This document shows positions 43,837 to 59,189 of a stretch of 64,000 nt of DNA, piece by piece. How positions within the stretch are numbered: the stretch's first letter is position 1; each line of letters begins with the position of its first letter. The stretch spans positions 124,001-188,000 of the forward strand of contig NZ_JAUEMJ010000008.1 in NCBI RefSeq assembly GCF_030403505.1. Direction: 5' to 3'. The translations under genes and the position numbers were made by a program. This DNA is from Glycomyces tritici. GTDB taxonomy: Bacteria; Actinomycetota; Actinomycetes; Mycobacteriales; Micromonosporaceae. The notes under the pieces were generated by a model. That model worked only from the letters and a program-made list of their open reading frames with translations, made no database searches and was not told the DNA's origin.

Positions 43837-45000
43837 ATGCCGATTGGGACCAGGGCCCGGGTGGCCGCCGCGGCCGCCGGATGCGCCCTGCTGGCGAGCT
43901 GCTCCAGCGGCCCGGACACGCCGCCCGCTGCAGCGGAGCCCACCCCGCACGGGTACGTCGACGGCGCCGAGGAGACCGCCGAAGCGCAGTGGCGCCTCGT
44001 CATGGCCGAGGCCGGCACGGGCGAGGTCCACCTCTTCGACCCGGTGACGGAGGAGTCGACCGCGATCGCCACCGTCGAAGGGGCGCGGGCGGCGGGAACC
44101 GACGGCCGCTTCGTCTACATCAGCGGCGCATCGGGCACCCAGGTCGTCGACAGCGGCGTCTGGACCGTCGACCACGGCGACCACGTGCACTACTACAAGA
44201 CCGAGCCGGGACCGGTCGGCGCGATCGACGGCGGCGGATTCACCCCGGTCGGCGATCCGGCCGTCACCGTCCTGAACTCGGCGCAGGCAGTGCTGCCGCT
44301 CGACCGCCCGGCACTGGAGGCGGGCGAGATCTCGCCGACCGGCGAGTTGCAGGCGCAGGCGGCGCTCGCCTACGACAAGCGGCTCCTCGCGGTCGTCGAC
44401 GGCGCCGTCCAGGTGCTGGGCCGCGACGGCGCGCTCGAGTCCGAACTGGCCGAGCCCTGCCCGCAACCGCAGGCGCAGACGGTCACCCGGCGCGGCGCCG
44501 TGTTCGCCTGCGAGGACGGGGCCCTGCTCGTCAGCGGGGAGACGGACCTGACCGCCGAGAAGATCCCCTACCCCGACGGCGCGAGCGGCGGCCTCGAAGA
44601 CGGGTTCCACCACCGGCCCGGCACCGCACTGCTGACCGCCCGCAGCCGGACCGGCGCGGTCCTGGTGCTGGACCTCAAGGAGCGCCAGTGGCGCGAGCTC
44701 GAGGTCCCGAACGCGGTCGCGGTGAGCGCGACCGGCGAGGACTCCCCCGTGCTGGTGCTCACCGAGGACGGCGCACTCCGCTCGTTCGACCCCGCCACCG
44801 GCGCCGAACTCGCCCGGATCGAGCTGATGGACGGCACCGACGGCACCGTGCCGGCGATCCAGGTCGACACCGCCCGCGCGTACGTCAACGACCCGGGCGG
44901 CACAGCGGTCTACGAGATCGACTACCGCGACGACCTGCGCCTGGCCCGGACCTTCGACCTGGACTTCCAGCCCGACCTCATGGTGGAGACGGGATGGTAG
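43837..45000 (+). CDS. AztD-like lipoprotein (second metallochaperone paralogue)
   Basis: 387 residues with a lipobox LLASCSS, then a beta-propeller-like repeat protein with the histidine cluster VDHGDHVHYYK. This is the zinc-binding pattern of AztD-type metallochaperones, which deliver zinc to AztC outside the membrane. Similarity to the canonical AztD at 45974 is visible in the NDPGGTAVYEID and DPVTEEST turns but is not close. It is directly adjacent to aztB and overlaps aztC by seven bases, so co-translation is likely. Could be a partner or a specialised version of AztD. Confidence 0.72.
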   Translation: MPIGTRARVAAAAAGCALLASCSSGPDTPPAAAEPTPHGYVDGAEETAEAQWRLVMAEAGTGEVHLFDPVTEESTAIATVEGARAAGTDGRFVYISGASGTQVVDSGVWTVDHGDHVHYYKTEPGPVGAIDGGGFTPVGDPAVTVLNSAQAVLPLDRPALEAGEISPTGELQAQAALAYDKRLLAVVDGAVQVLGRDGALESELAEPCPQPQAQTVTRRGAVFACEDGALLVSGETDLTAEKIPYPDGASGGLEDGFHHRPGTALLTARSRTGAVLVLDLKERQWRELEVPNAVAVSATGEDSPVLVLTEDGALRSFDPATGAELARIELMDGTDGTVPAIQVDTARAYVNDPGGTAVYEIDYRDDLRLARTFDLDFQPDLMVETGW

Positions 45001-45920
45001 ACACCTTCGGCAGGCGCGCCCTCGCGACCCTGTCACTGCTCGCCGCCGCCACGCTGTCGAGTTGCGCCGCATTCGAATCCGAGCGCTCCGGCATCGTCGT
45101 CACCACCAACATCCTCGGCGACCTCACCCGCAGCGTCGTCGGCGACCAGGCCGAGGTGACCGTGCTGATGGGCGCGAACGCCGACCCGCACTCCTTCGGC
45201 GTCTCCGCGCAGCAGGCCGCCTCCATCGAGCAGGCCGAGCTGTTGATACACAATGGACTCGGTCTGGAGGAGGGCGTCCTCAGCCACGTCGAGGCGGCCA
45301 TCGAGACCGGCGTGCCCGCACTGGCCGTCGGCGAGCACGTCGACCCGATCGACTACGCCGCCGATGAGACCGCCGGGCAGCGCGACCCGCACTTCTGGAC
45401 CGACCCCGTGCGCGTGGGCGACGCCGTGGACCTCATCGCCGACACGGTGATCGAGCAGGTCCCGGGCGTCGACGCCGACCAGGTCCGCGCCAACGCCGAC
45501 GCGTACCGGGCGCAGGTCGACGAGCTGCACGAGCACACCGCCGAGCGGTTCGAGAGCATTCCGCCCGAGCACCGCAAGCTCGTCACCAACCACCACGTCT
45601 TCGGATACCTGGCGCAGCGCTACGACTTCGAGATCATCGGCGCCGTCATCCCCAGCGGCACCACGCTCGCCTCGCCCAGCGGCTCCGACCTCAAGGACCT
45701 GGCCGACGCCGTCGCCGAATCCGGCGTCCCCGTCGTGTTCGCCGACTCCTCGCAGCCGGACCGGCTGGTCCAGGCCATGGCCGAGGAGGCCGGTGTGGAC
45801 ATCGAGGTCGTCTCCCTGTTCACCGAATCGCTCACCGAACCCGGCGAAGGCGCCGGGACCTACCTCGAGATGGCCCGCAGCAACGCCGACGCCATCGCCG
45901 CAGGCCTCGGCGCGGACTGA
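44994..45920 (+). CDS. aztC: Zinc-binding lipoprotein AztC
   Basis: 308 residues, ZnuA/TroA-like (cluster A-I) binding protein with a lipobox LSSCAAF. The zinc ligands are the histidines in NADPHSFGVS, DPHFWTDPV and TNHHVFGYLA, and the Asp in FADSSQPDRL. No long His-rich loop is seen, unlike ZnuA, which fits the AztC type that depends on AztD for loading. Start ATG at 44994 overlaps the preceding gene by seven bases. Confidence 0.9.
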   Translation: MVDTFGRRALATLSLLAAATLSSCAAFESERSGIVVTTNILGDLTRSVVGDQAEVTVLMGANADPHSFGVSAQQAASIEQAELLIHNGLGLEEGVLSHVEAAIETGVPALAVGEHVDPIDYAADETAGQRDPHFWTDPVRVGDAVDLIADTVIEQVPGVDADQVRANADAYRAQVDELHEHTAERFESIPPEHRKLVTNHHVFGYLAQRYDFEIIGAVIPSGTTLASPSGSDLKDLADAVAESGVPVVFADSSQPDRLVQAMAEEAGVDIEVVSLFTESLTEPGEGAGTYLEMARSNADAIAAGLGAD

Positions 45921-45973
45921 CAGTCCGCCCCGCGCCCGGCACCTACCTCCCCGTTCCCATCAAGAAGAAAGCA

Positions 45974-47125
45974 ATGCGCATGAGAATCCAGACCCTAGCG
46001 GTGCCCTCGCTCCTGGCCACCGGGCTGCTGCTCGCCGGCTGCTCCGCCCCCGCCGAAGAGGCCTCCGACGAGAAGGCCGTCGAAGTGGCCGACCCGGTCG
46101 TCGTCACCTACGACGGCGGCATCTACGTCCTCGACGGCACGACCCTCGAAGTGCAGGCGGACCTCCCCTTGGAGGGCTTCAACCGCCTCAACCCCGCCGG
46201 CGACGGACGCCACGTCCTCGTCTCGACCGCGGACGGGTTCCGGGTCATGGACGCGGTGTCGGCCGAACTCTCGGACGACGAGTTCGCCGCCCCCAAGCCC
46301 GGCCACGCGGTCAACCACGCCGGCGTCACCGCGCTGTTCTCCGACGGCGCCGGAGAGGTCACCGTCTTCGATCCCGACGACCTCGGGGACGGACTGCCGG
46401 AGGCCGAGACCTACTCGACCGAGCAGCCGCACCACGGCGTCGCCGTGCAGCTCGAGAACGGCGAACTGCTGGTGACCCTCGGCGACGAGGAGACCCGGAC
46501 CGGCATCAAGGTGCTCGACGCCGACCGCAACGAGATCACCCGCAACGAGGAGTGCCCCGGCGTGCACGGCGAATCGGCGGCGCTGCACGAGGCGATCGTC
46601 GTCGGCTGCGAGGACGGCGTCCTCATCTACCGCGACGGCGTCATCACCAAGGTCGCGAGCCCTGATGCATACGGCCGCATCGGCAACACGCGCGGGCACG
46701 AGGAGTCCCCGTTCATCCTCGGCGACTACAAGGTCGACCCCGAGGCCGAACTCGAACGCCCCGAGCGCGTGTCCATCATCGACACCGAGACCGGCGGGCT
46801 CCGCCTCCTCGATCTGGGGACCAGCTACAGCTTCCGGTCGCTGGCCCGCGGGCCGGAGGGCGAAGGCCTGCTGCTTGGCACCGACGGATCGCTCCATGTC
46901 ATCGACATGGCGAACGCCGCGGTCACCGCGTCCTACCCGGTGGTCGGCGCCTGGGAGGAACCGCTCGAATGGCAGGAGGCCCGCCCCTCCGTCTTCGTTC
47001 GCGGCGGCACCGTCTACGTGAACGACCCGACCACCTCGAAGATCCTCGCAGTGGACGTGGCGACCGGCGAGGTCACCGCCGAAGTGGCGCTCCCGAAGCC
47101 GGCCAATGAGATGACCGGCGCCTGA
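45974..47125 (+). CDS. aztD: Periplasmic/extracytoplasmic zinc metallochaperone AztD
   Basis: 383 residues, lipobox LLAGCSA, and an eight-bladed-propeller-like repeat pattern with histidines placed as in AztD proteins (KPGHAVNHAG, EQPHHGVAVQL, CPGVHGESAA, NDPTTSKILAVD). AztD passes zinc to AztC by direct contact. It follows aztC by 53 bases and is preceded by a weak AAGAAG; ATG at 45980 is an alternative start. The two AztD-type proteins are diverged and may hand zinc on in series. Confidence 0.82.
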   Translation: MRMRIQTLAVPSLLATGLLLAGCSAPAEEASDEKAVEVADPVVVTYDGGIYVLDGTTLEVQADLPLEGFNRLNPAGDGRHVLVSTADGFRVMDAVSAELSDDEFAAPKPGHAVNHAGVTALFSDGAGEVTVFDPDDLGDGLPEAETYSTEQPHHGVAVQLENGELLVTLGDEETRTGIKVLDADRNEITRNEECPGVHGESAALHEAIVVGCEDGVLIYRDGVITKVASPDAYGRIGNTRGHEESPFILGDYKVDPEAELERPERVSIIDTETGGLRLLDLGTSYSFRSLARGPEGEGLLLGTDGSLHVIDMANAAVTASYPVVGAWEEPLEWQEARPSVFVRGGTVYVNDPTTSKILAVDVATGEVTAEVALPKPANEMTGA

Positions 47126-47152
47126 GCACGTCTCTGAACCCGCGCTAGCACT

Positions 47153-47194
47153 GCGGCCGCCGCGGGCCTCCTCAAGGGAGCCTGCGGCGGCCGC
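47153..47194. terminator. Hairpin terminator after aztD
   Basis: An 11-bp stem GCGGCCGCCGC (47153-47163) and GCGGCGGCCGC (47184-47194), extendable past one mismatch on the inner side, closes the az operon. The T-tract is weak. Confidence 0.7.
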
Positions 47195-47288
47195 GTGCTG
47201 TATCCGGCCAGGTGAGCGCCCCGAAACGGCCCCATAGATCCGATGATTCGCTTGTCCGGCGGCCGCACACCAGCCCCATACGCCTCTA

Positions 47289-47327
47289 TATGTACATACT
47301 TGACTACAAAGATCCAACCTATATAGA
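47289..47327 (+). promoter_or_regulatory. Promoter/operator upstream of the GH95 gene
   Basis: TTGACT (47300-47305) and TATAGA (47322-47327), 16 bases apart, give a plausible sigma-70-type promoter. A perfect 10-bp palindrome TATGTACATA (47289-47298) lies just upstream of the -35. The 256-bp gap otherwise contains the aztD terminator and nothing else I recognise. Confidence 0.5.
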
Positions 47328-47381
47328 CTGTCTTCGATATTCACCCCTGGCCGCGCTCGCGACCACCCCTCGGAGGATCGA

Positions 47382-53994
<6,613 letters not shown>

Positions 53995-53996
53995 CG

Positions 53997-54033
53997 CTGA
54001 GGGCCGGCGCGCCATCGGCGCGCCGGCCCTCAG
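53997..54033. terminator. Bidirectional hairpin terminator overlapping the ABC ATPase stop
   Basis: A perfect 17-bp stem, CTGAGGGCCGGCGCGCC (53997-54013) and GGCGCGCCGGCCCTCAG (54017-54033), loop ATC. It begins three bases after the GH2 stop and includes the stop codon of the minus-strand ATPase gene, so it terminates both transcripts. Confidence 0.85.
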
Positions 54034-54824
54034 CCCAGGTCCGCGTCCTCCGGCTCGGTCACGAGCGCCCCGGTCATGGCCGCGACCAGGTCGTCGGTGG
54101 TGGCGTCCGCCGCCCGGAAGCGGGCGGTGCGCCGGCCCAGCCGCATGACCTCGACCCGGTCGGCGATCTCCAGGACCTGCGGCATGTTGTGGCTGACCAG
54201 GACGACCGACATCCCGGCGTCGCGGGCCCGGTCGATGACCTCCAGCACGCGCTGGGTCTGGACCACGCCGAGCGCCGCGGTCGGCTCGTCGAGGATCACC
54301 ACGCTCGTCGCCCAGATGACCGCCCGGGCGACGGCGACGCTCTGGCGCTGGCCGCCCGAGAGCATGGCGATCGGCGTCGTGACGCGCGGAATCCTGACCC
54401 CGAGCTGCGCCAGGGCTTCGGCCGCGCCGCGGCGCATCGCGCGCTTGTCGAGCAGGCCGAGCAGTCCCCCGAGTCCGCCGCGCATGATCTCGCGGCCGAG
54501 GTAGAGGTTGGCGGCGACGCTGAGGTCGTCGGCGACGGCGAGGTCCTGGTAGACCGTCTCCACGCCCGCCCGCCGGGCATCCACTGGGGAGCCGAAGCGC
54601 TCGGGGCTCCCGCCGATGAGGATCTCCCCCTCGTCGTGCGGCTGCGCCCCGGAGAGCACCTTGATCAAGGTGCTCTTCCCGGCGCCGTTGTCGCCGATCA
54701 GCGCGACCACCTCGCCCCGGTGGACGGCGAAGTCGGCGCCGCGCAGCGCTTCGACGTGGCCGAAGCGCTTGACGATGCCGCGCGCCTCCAGCACCGGCAG
54801 GTCGGCGTTCTCCTCCTCGCTCAC
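54030..54824 (-). CDS. Sugar ABC transporter ATP-binding protein (CUT2 type, single domain)
   Basis: 264 residues with one ATPase domain: Walker A GDNGAGKST, Q-loop YQDLAVADDLS, signature LSGGQRQS, Walker B VVILDEPTAALG, switch SHNMPQ. This is the short FrcA-like form, in contrast to the tandem RbsA. The start GTG at 54824 overlaps the binding-protein stop by GTGA, which couples the two. It should import a monosaccharide such as fucose, xylose or galactose; the neighbouring fucosidase and galactosidase make fucose or galactose attractive, but this is inference. Confidence 0.88.
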   Translation of the reverse strand: MSEEENADLPVLEARGIVKRFGHVEALRGADFAVHRGEVVALIGDNGAGKSTLIKVLSGAQPHDEGEILIGGSPERFGSPVDARRAGVETVYQDLAVADDLSVAANLYLGREIMRGGLGGLLGLLDKRAMRRGAAEALAQLGVRIPRVTTPIAMLSGGQRQSVAVARAVIWATSVVILDEPTAALGVVQTQRVLEVIDRARDAGMSVVLVSHNMPQVLEIADRVEVMRLGRRTARFRAADATTDDLVAAMTGALVTEPEDADLG

Positions 54825-55855
54825 TGGTCCACCGGCGGGTTGTCGCAGCTGGGTTCGAGCACGGCCTTGACCTCCTCGGTGTCGATGTTCTCCGGGGTCA
54901 CGAAGGTGACGCCCGTGTCGGCGGACGCCATCGGGGTGCCCTCCCGGAGGTGCTCCACCATGTTCTGGACGCCGAAGAAGCCCATCCGGAACGGGTTCTG
55001 CACCACCAGCGCCGAGATCTGGCCCGCGCGCAGGCCGGCGATCTCGTCCGGGGCGGCGTCCCAGCCGATGATGACGACCTCGCCGGTCCGGCCCGCGGCT
55101 TCGACGGCCTGGACGGCGCCGAGGACGCTGGGTTCGTTGGCGGCGAAGATCCCGGCGAGGTCCGGGTTGGCGATGAGGAGGTCCTCGGTGACGCGGCGGG
55201 CCTCGTTGACGTCGCTGTGGCTGGGCTGCTGGCCCACCAGGGTCAGGTTGGCGTGCTGGGCGAGTCCTTCGGTGAAGCCCTCGACCCGCTCGGTGTTCGT
55301 CTGCGAGCCGGGCTGGAACTCGATGAGGGCCACGTCGTGGTCGCCTTCGCCCAGCGCTTCGGCGAGGAGGTTCGCGGCCTCGGCGGCGCCGGCGCGGTTG
55401 TCGGTGGCGTAGAGCGGGACCTCGTCGGGTTGCGGGTCGGTGCCGGAGTCGATCATGGCGACGGGGACGCCGGAGTCGAGCGCCTGCTGGGTCGCGGGGG
55501 CGAGGGCCGCGGAGTCCGTTGCGGCGTAGACGATGCCGTCGACGTCCTGGGTGACGAAGTTCTGGATGAGGTTGACCTGGCCCTCGACGTCGGTCTCCGC
55601 GGCCACGCCGTCCCAGTTCACCGTGACGTCGCCGTCGAGTTCGGCGGCGCATTCGGCGCCGGCCTGGACGGTGCTCCAGAACTCGTGGCCGACCGCTTTG
55701 GGGACGACGGCGAGCTCCAGCGGGCCGTCGGTGGTCGTGTCGCCGCCGTCGCCGGATTCGTCGCGGACCTGGACGCCGCCGCAGGCGCCGGCGGTCATGG
55801 CCGCCAGGGCCGCGAGTGCGGCGAGGCCTCTGCGGGTTCTCGTGCTGCTGGACAT
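54821..55855 (-). CDS. Sugar-binding lipoprotein (CUT2, RbsB-like)
   Basis: 344 residues. Lipobox AGACGG (cleavage before Cys25), then two Rossmann-like lobes: LELAVVPKAVGHEFWSTVQA, IYAATDSAALAPATQQALDS, GVPVAMIDSGTDP, ATDNRAGAAEAANLLAEAL, IFAANEPSVLGAVQAVEAAG, VIIGWDAAPDEIAGL. These are the family motifs of periplasmic-binding-protein-like monosaccharide receptors; the ligand cannot be read. Second gene of the permease-binding protein-ATPase operon. Confidence 0.9.
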   Translation of the reverse strand: MSSSTRTRRGLAALAALAAMTAGACGGVQVRDESGDGGDTTTDGPLELAVVPKAVGHEFWSTVQAGAECAAELDGDVTVNWDGVAAETDVEGQVNLIQNFVTQDVDGIVYAATDSAALAPATQQALDSGVPVAMIDSGTDPQPDEVPLYATDNRAGAAEAANLLAEALGEGDHDVALIEFQPGSQTNTERVEGFTEGLAQHANLTLVGQQPSHSDVNEARRVTEDLLIANPDLAGIFAANEPSVLGAVQAVEAAGRTGEVVIIGWDAAPDEIAGLRAGQISALVVQNPFRMGFFGVQNMVEHLREGTPMASADTGVTFVTPENIDTEEVKAVLEPSCDNPPVDQ

Positions 55856-55897
55856 GGCGTGGTCCTTCCGTCGTGAGCGGTGGTCGGCGGTGGGGTC

Positions 55898-56941
55898 TCA
55901 CCCGCGGGCTTCGAGGCGCCGCCGCCGGAACTGGTCGAAGTAGACGGCGGCCCAGATGATGAGGCCGACGATGACCTGCTGGTAGTGGATGTTGATGCCG
56001 AGGAGCACGGAGCCGTTGCGGACCACGGCGATGAGGAACGCGCCGATGAGGGTGCCGGCGATGCGGCCCTGGCCGCCGAAGAGGCTGGCGCCGCCGATGA
56101 CCGCGGCGGCGATGACGTCGAGTTCGAGGCCGATGCCGTAGTTCGGCTGGCCCGAGTTCACGCGGGAGGCCGCGACCATGCCGCCGAGGCCGACGAGCGC
56201 GCCGGCGAGCACGTAGACGGCGGTGAGGTTGCGGCGCACGGCGATCCCCGAGCGGCGGGCGGCCTCCATGTTGGAGCCCATGGCGTAGACGTACTGGCCG
56301 AAGCGGGACTGCGACAGGAGGTACGCGGCGCCGACGGCGACGACCGCCGTGATGACGATGGCGAAGGGGATGCCGGCGATCTGGCCGTTGCCGAGGAGCT
56401 GGAACGATGCGGGCAGGCTGTAGACGCCGACGGCGCCGGTGATGATGAAGACGAGGCCGCGTCCGGCGGACATCATGCCGAGGGTGGCGATGAAGGGCGG
56501 GAGCCGCGCGCCGGCGATGAGCAGGCCGTTGGCGAGCCCTGCCGCGGCGCCGACGGCGATCGCGACGACGGTGGCCTCCCACACGGAGAAGCCGAGGTCG
56601 CGGACGACGATGGCGCCGACGACGCCGGCCAGCGCGGCGACGGAGCCGACCGAGAGGTCGATGCCCTTCGTGATGATGATCATCGTCTGGGCGACGGCGA
56701 TGATCGCGATGACGGCGGTCTGGGATCCGATGTTGAACAGGTTGTCGGCGGTGAGGAAGTTGGGGCTGGCGAAGCTGAGGGCGATGAACAGGACGACGAG
56801 CGCGGTCGCGGCCGTGAACTCGGAGACGGCGTGGGCGAGGTGTTCCTGGAACCACTCGTGCAGGCGGCCGCGTGTCACCGGGGCCGGTTCGACGTCGGTC
56901 GCGGCGGTCTCCGGCTGTCCGGCGTGGGGTTTCCGACGCAT
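55898..56941 (-). CDS. Sugar ABC transporter permease (CUT2, RbsC-like)
   Basis: 347 residues, about eight to ten membrane segments with the family motifs QTMIIITKGIDLSVGSVAAL, ATLGMMSAGRGLVF, GSNMEAARRSGIAVR and AAVIGGASLFGGQGRIAGTL. ATG at 56941 is given, but a TTG at 56947 is five bases after GGAGG and would be a better-placed start. First gene of the operon; the 185 bp upstream, up to the sulfotransferase, hold a short stem (CCGCCG/CGGCGG near 56962-56975) and no operator I can name. Confidence 0.88.
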   Translation of the reverse strand: MRRKPHAGQPETAATDVEPAPVTRGRLHEWFQEHLAHAVSEFTAATALVVLFIALSFASPNFLTADNLFNIGSQTAVIAIIAVAQTMIIITKGIDLSVGSVAALAGVVGAIVVRDLGFSVWEATVVAIAVGAAAGLANGLLIAGARLPPFIATLGMMSAGRGLVFIITGAVGVYSLPASFQLLGNGQIAGIPFAIVITAVVAVGAAYLLSQSRFGQYVYAMGSNMEAARRSGIAVRRNLTAVYVLAGALVGLGGMVAASRVNSGQPNYGIGLELDVIAAAVIGGASLFGGQGRIAGTLIGAFLIAVVRNGSVLLGINIHYQQVIVGLIIWAAVYFDQFRRRRLEARG

Positions 56942-57126
56942 GGGCAACGCTGCCTCCTCCTGACCGCGGTCCGCCGCACGGCGGCACAAAGGTCAGACGT
57001 ATACACGAGCAGTCGTCATCATTTCATGTCGATATCCCTATGGCAAGCGTTCGAGTCCCGTTTCGGGAGGCCGGTCGCGGCGATACGTCGGACGACCTCG
57101 CGGGCCTCGCGAGTCCCAGTGGCCCT

Positions 57127-58347
57127 TCACTTTCCGATGCGGCTGAAGTTCACCGTGTTCATCCACGGCAGGTAGTCCTCGAACGCGGCCTCGACGCGTT
57201 CGGGGGTCAGGCCGTAGTCGCCCAGGGCGTACTCGTGCTTGCGGTCGCGGGCGGGGTTGCGCAGGATTCCGCTGAGCCGTTCGCCGTCCTTCTGCGTCCA
57301 GGTGAGACCGAGCCGGTCGTACAGCTCGGGGATGACCCGGGTCGGGTCGGAGACCAGCTGGAAGTACGGCACGTCGATCACGTCGCCCAGGTGCTGCTGC
57401 CGGAAGCGGCGTCCGGCGTCGACGGTCTTCGGCAGCACGTCGAGGACGAGGTTCCCGATCGCCTCCCGGTCGGGGCGGGTGACGAACAGCGACTGGCACA
57501 GGTCGGCGAGGGAGCAGGTGGACCCGATGACGGTGGCCGGGTCGCGGTGCGTCCAGACGACGCGCGCGCCGGGGAAGACCTTCCGGATGGTCGGGAGCTG
57601 GCCGAGGTCCATGGGGTACTTGAGGACCCAGCGCCTGCGCTCCCGGCCGTACTGGAGGACCTGCAGGGCCATGCGAAGGTACTCGTAGTCGGGTGTGGTG
57701 TCGCGGGCGGCGAACCAGGCCTGGTAGTCGGGCATGGGTGCGTGGAAGAGGACGTGGTAGAGCCCGTGCGGGAGCAGGAACATGGACTCTTCGGGCCGCT
57801 CGGGGTCGACGGGGTGCACGTGCCCGAAGTCGGGGGCGTACTTCGTGGCCTGGAACTGCTTCTTCGCGGACCTGACGATCCGCTCGGTGTCCTCCGCCGG
57901 CAGTTCGAGGTCGGTGTGGACCATCTCCCACAGGAGCGGGCCGCGGCATTCGGGTGCGGCCGCGAGGATCTGGTGGGCGAGGGTGGTCGCCGTGCGCGGC
58001 AGGCCGACGACGAAGACCGGCGATTCGATGCGCTCCCTGGCGATGGCGGGGTCGCGGCGGTGCAGCTCCCGGATGCGCAGCCGGTTCACCAGGCGCGCCT
58101 TGGCGTCGAGGATGGAGGTCAGCCAGCCGACCGGGGCCAGCCCGGGGACGCGGGCGGCGCAGGAGACGAGGTACTGGAAGTCGGCGATCCAGGCCTGGTC
58201 GTCGGCGTCCGCGCGCAGCCCGGTCGCGTCCTGCGCTTCGCGGACGGCTTTCGCCCACGCGCGCTCGGGGTCGTTCGCGCTTCTGGTCATGGGCCGCAGT
58301 GCGGTGTTGATGAAGCGCAGGCGGGCAGTGGTGCGGGAACGGTGCAT
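57127..58347 (-). CDS. Sulfotransferase family protein
   Basis: 406 residues. The PAPS-binding loop is VVGLPRTATTLAHQIL (GxPRxxTT, family Sulfotransfer_3) and the 3'-phosphate site is WTHRDPATVIGSTCSL. A helical N-terminus of about 110 residues precedes the fold. It transfers sulfate from PAPS to a hydroxyl or amine of an unknown acceptor; lipid or steroid acceptors are typical for this family. GGAGG lies seven bases before the ATG. It is last in the minus-strand cluster that includes a TetR gene. Confidence 0.88.
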   Translation of the reverse strand: MHRSRTTARLRFINTALRPMTRSANDPERAWAKAVREAQDATGLRADADDQAWIADFQYLVSCAARVPGLAPVGWLTSILDAKARLVNRLRIRELHRRDPAIARERIESPVFVVGLPRTATTLAHQILAAAPECRGPLLWEMVHTDLELPAEDTERIVRSAKKQFQATKYAPDFGHVHPVDPERPEESMFLLPHGLYHVLFHAPMPDYQAWFAARDTTPDYEYLRMALQVLQYGRERRRWVLKYPMDLGQLPTIRKVFPGARVVWTHRDPATVIGSTCSLADLCQSLFVTRPDREAIGNLVLDVLPKTVDAGRRFRQQHLGDVIDVPYFQLVSDPTRVIPELYDRLGLTWTQKDGERLSGILRNPARDRKHEYALGDYGLTPERVEAAFEDYLPWMNTVNFSRIGK

Positions 58348-58467
58348 GGCAGAACCTCCAGGGTGGGGGCCGCCGTTGGTGCGTGCCGGCCGGCGGTCCC
58401 GAGGGGTTGGTACCGCGGCGGGCGGGGACGCCCGTTCATGCCGCTGCGGACATTCTGTCAGGTTTCG

Positions 58468-59070
58468 TCAGCGCGGCAGCAGGGCCCGGACCTGCTCGCG
58501 GACTTCGCCGATGATCTCGTCGACGGAGCGGTCGATGTTGACGGTGGCGGCCATGCTGATGAACATGATCGCGGAGACGATGTGCGCCAGGGTGGCGGCG
58601 GCGTCGGCGTCGATGCGCGGGTTCCGCTGCAGGACTTGGGCGACCGCGCTCTCGGTCTGGACGATGAGCGAGAGGGCCTCGCGGTGGTGGGGTTCGGCGG
58701 GGTCGCCGAAGACCATCTCGCGCAGGTAGGTGCGGCCGTTGTCGATCTGCTTGCGGTTGCACGCCACGACCGGGCCGAGGATCGCCATGACCGCTTCGAG
58801 GACGTCGGGGACGTCCTCGGCGGCGGCCTTGCCTTCGATGAGCGCTTCGGCGTAGGTGGAGTTCTGCACGAGCAGGAGCAGCTCGCCCTTGTTCTTGGCG
58901 TAGAGGAAGAGGGTGCCGGTGCCGATGTCGGCCTTCTCGGCGACCTGCTGGGTGGTGACCTCGTCGACGCCGTGTTCGGCGAAGAGCTCACTGGCGGCGG
59001 CCGTGATGCGGTCGAGCTTTTCCTGCTTGTTCCGCTCACGCCGCCCGATTCGCTGCGGGGCGGCTGTCAT
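58468..59070 (-). CDS. TetR-family regulator
   Basis: 200 residues with the helix-turn-helix VTTQQVAEKADIGTGTLFLY and a helical ligand domain. The cysteine-free C-terminus (AHIVSAIMFISMAATVNIDR) is hydrophobic. It lies within the sulfotransferase/oxidoreductase cluster; a TGAGT-type palindrome upstream of the quinone oxidoreductase is a candidate site. ATG at 59070 preceded by GAAGGAC. Regulates probably this cluster; ligand unknown. Confidence 0.86.
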   Translation of the reverse strand: MTAAPQRIGRRERNKQEKLDRITAAASELFAEHGVDEVTTQQVAEKADIGTGTLFLYAKNKGELLLLVQNSTYAEALIEGKAAAEDVPDVLEAVMAILGPVVACNRKQIDNGRTYLREMVFGDPAEPHHREALSLIVQTESAVAQVLQRNPRIDADAAATLAHIVSAIMFISMAATVNIDRSVDEIIGEVREQVRALLPR

Positions 59071-59189
59071 GGGTGCGTCCTTCGGGATCTGGCTGGTCTC
59101 GGCCGCGAGTGCGGCCGCTTGCCGGGCGGGCCCGGGAGTGCCGCGGGGAATTCTCCCACGGCGGCCCGGGACCGCATGCGCGTGACCGC

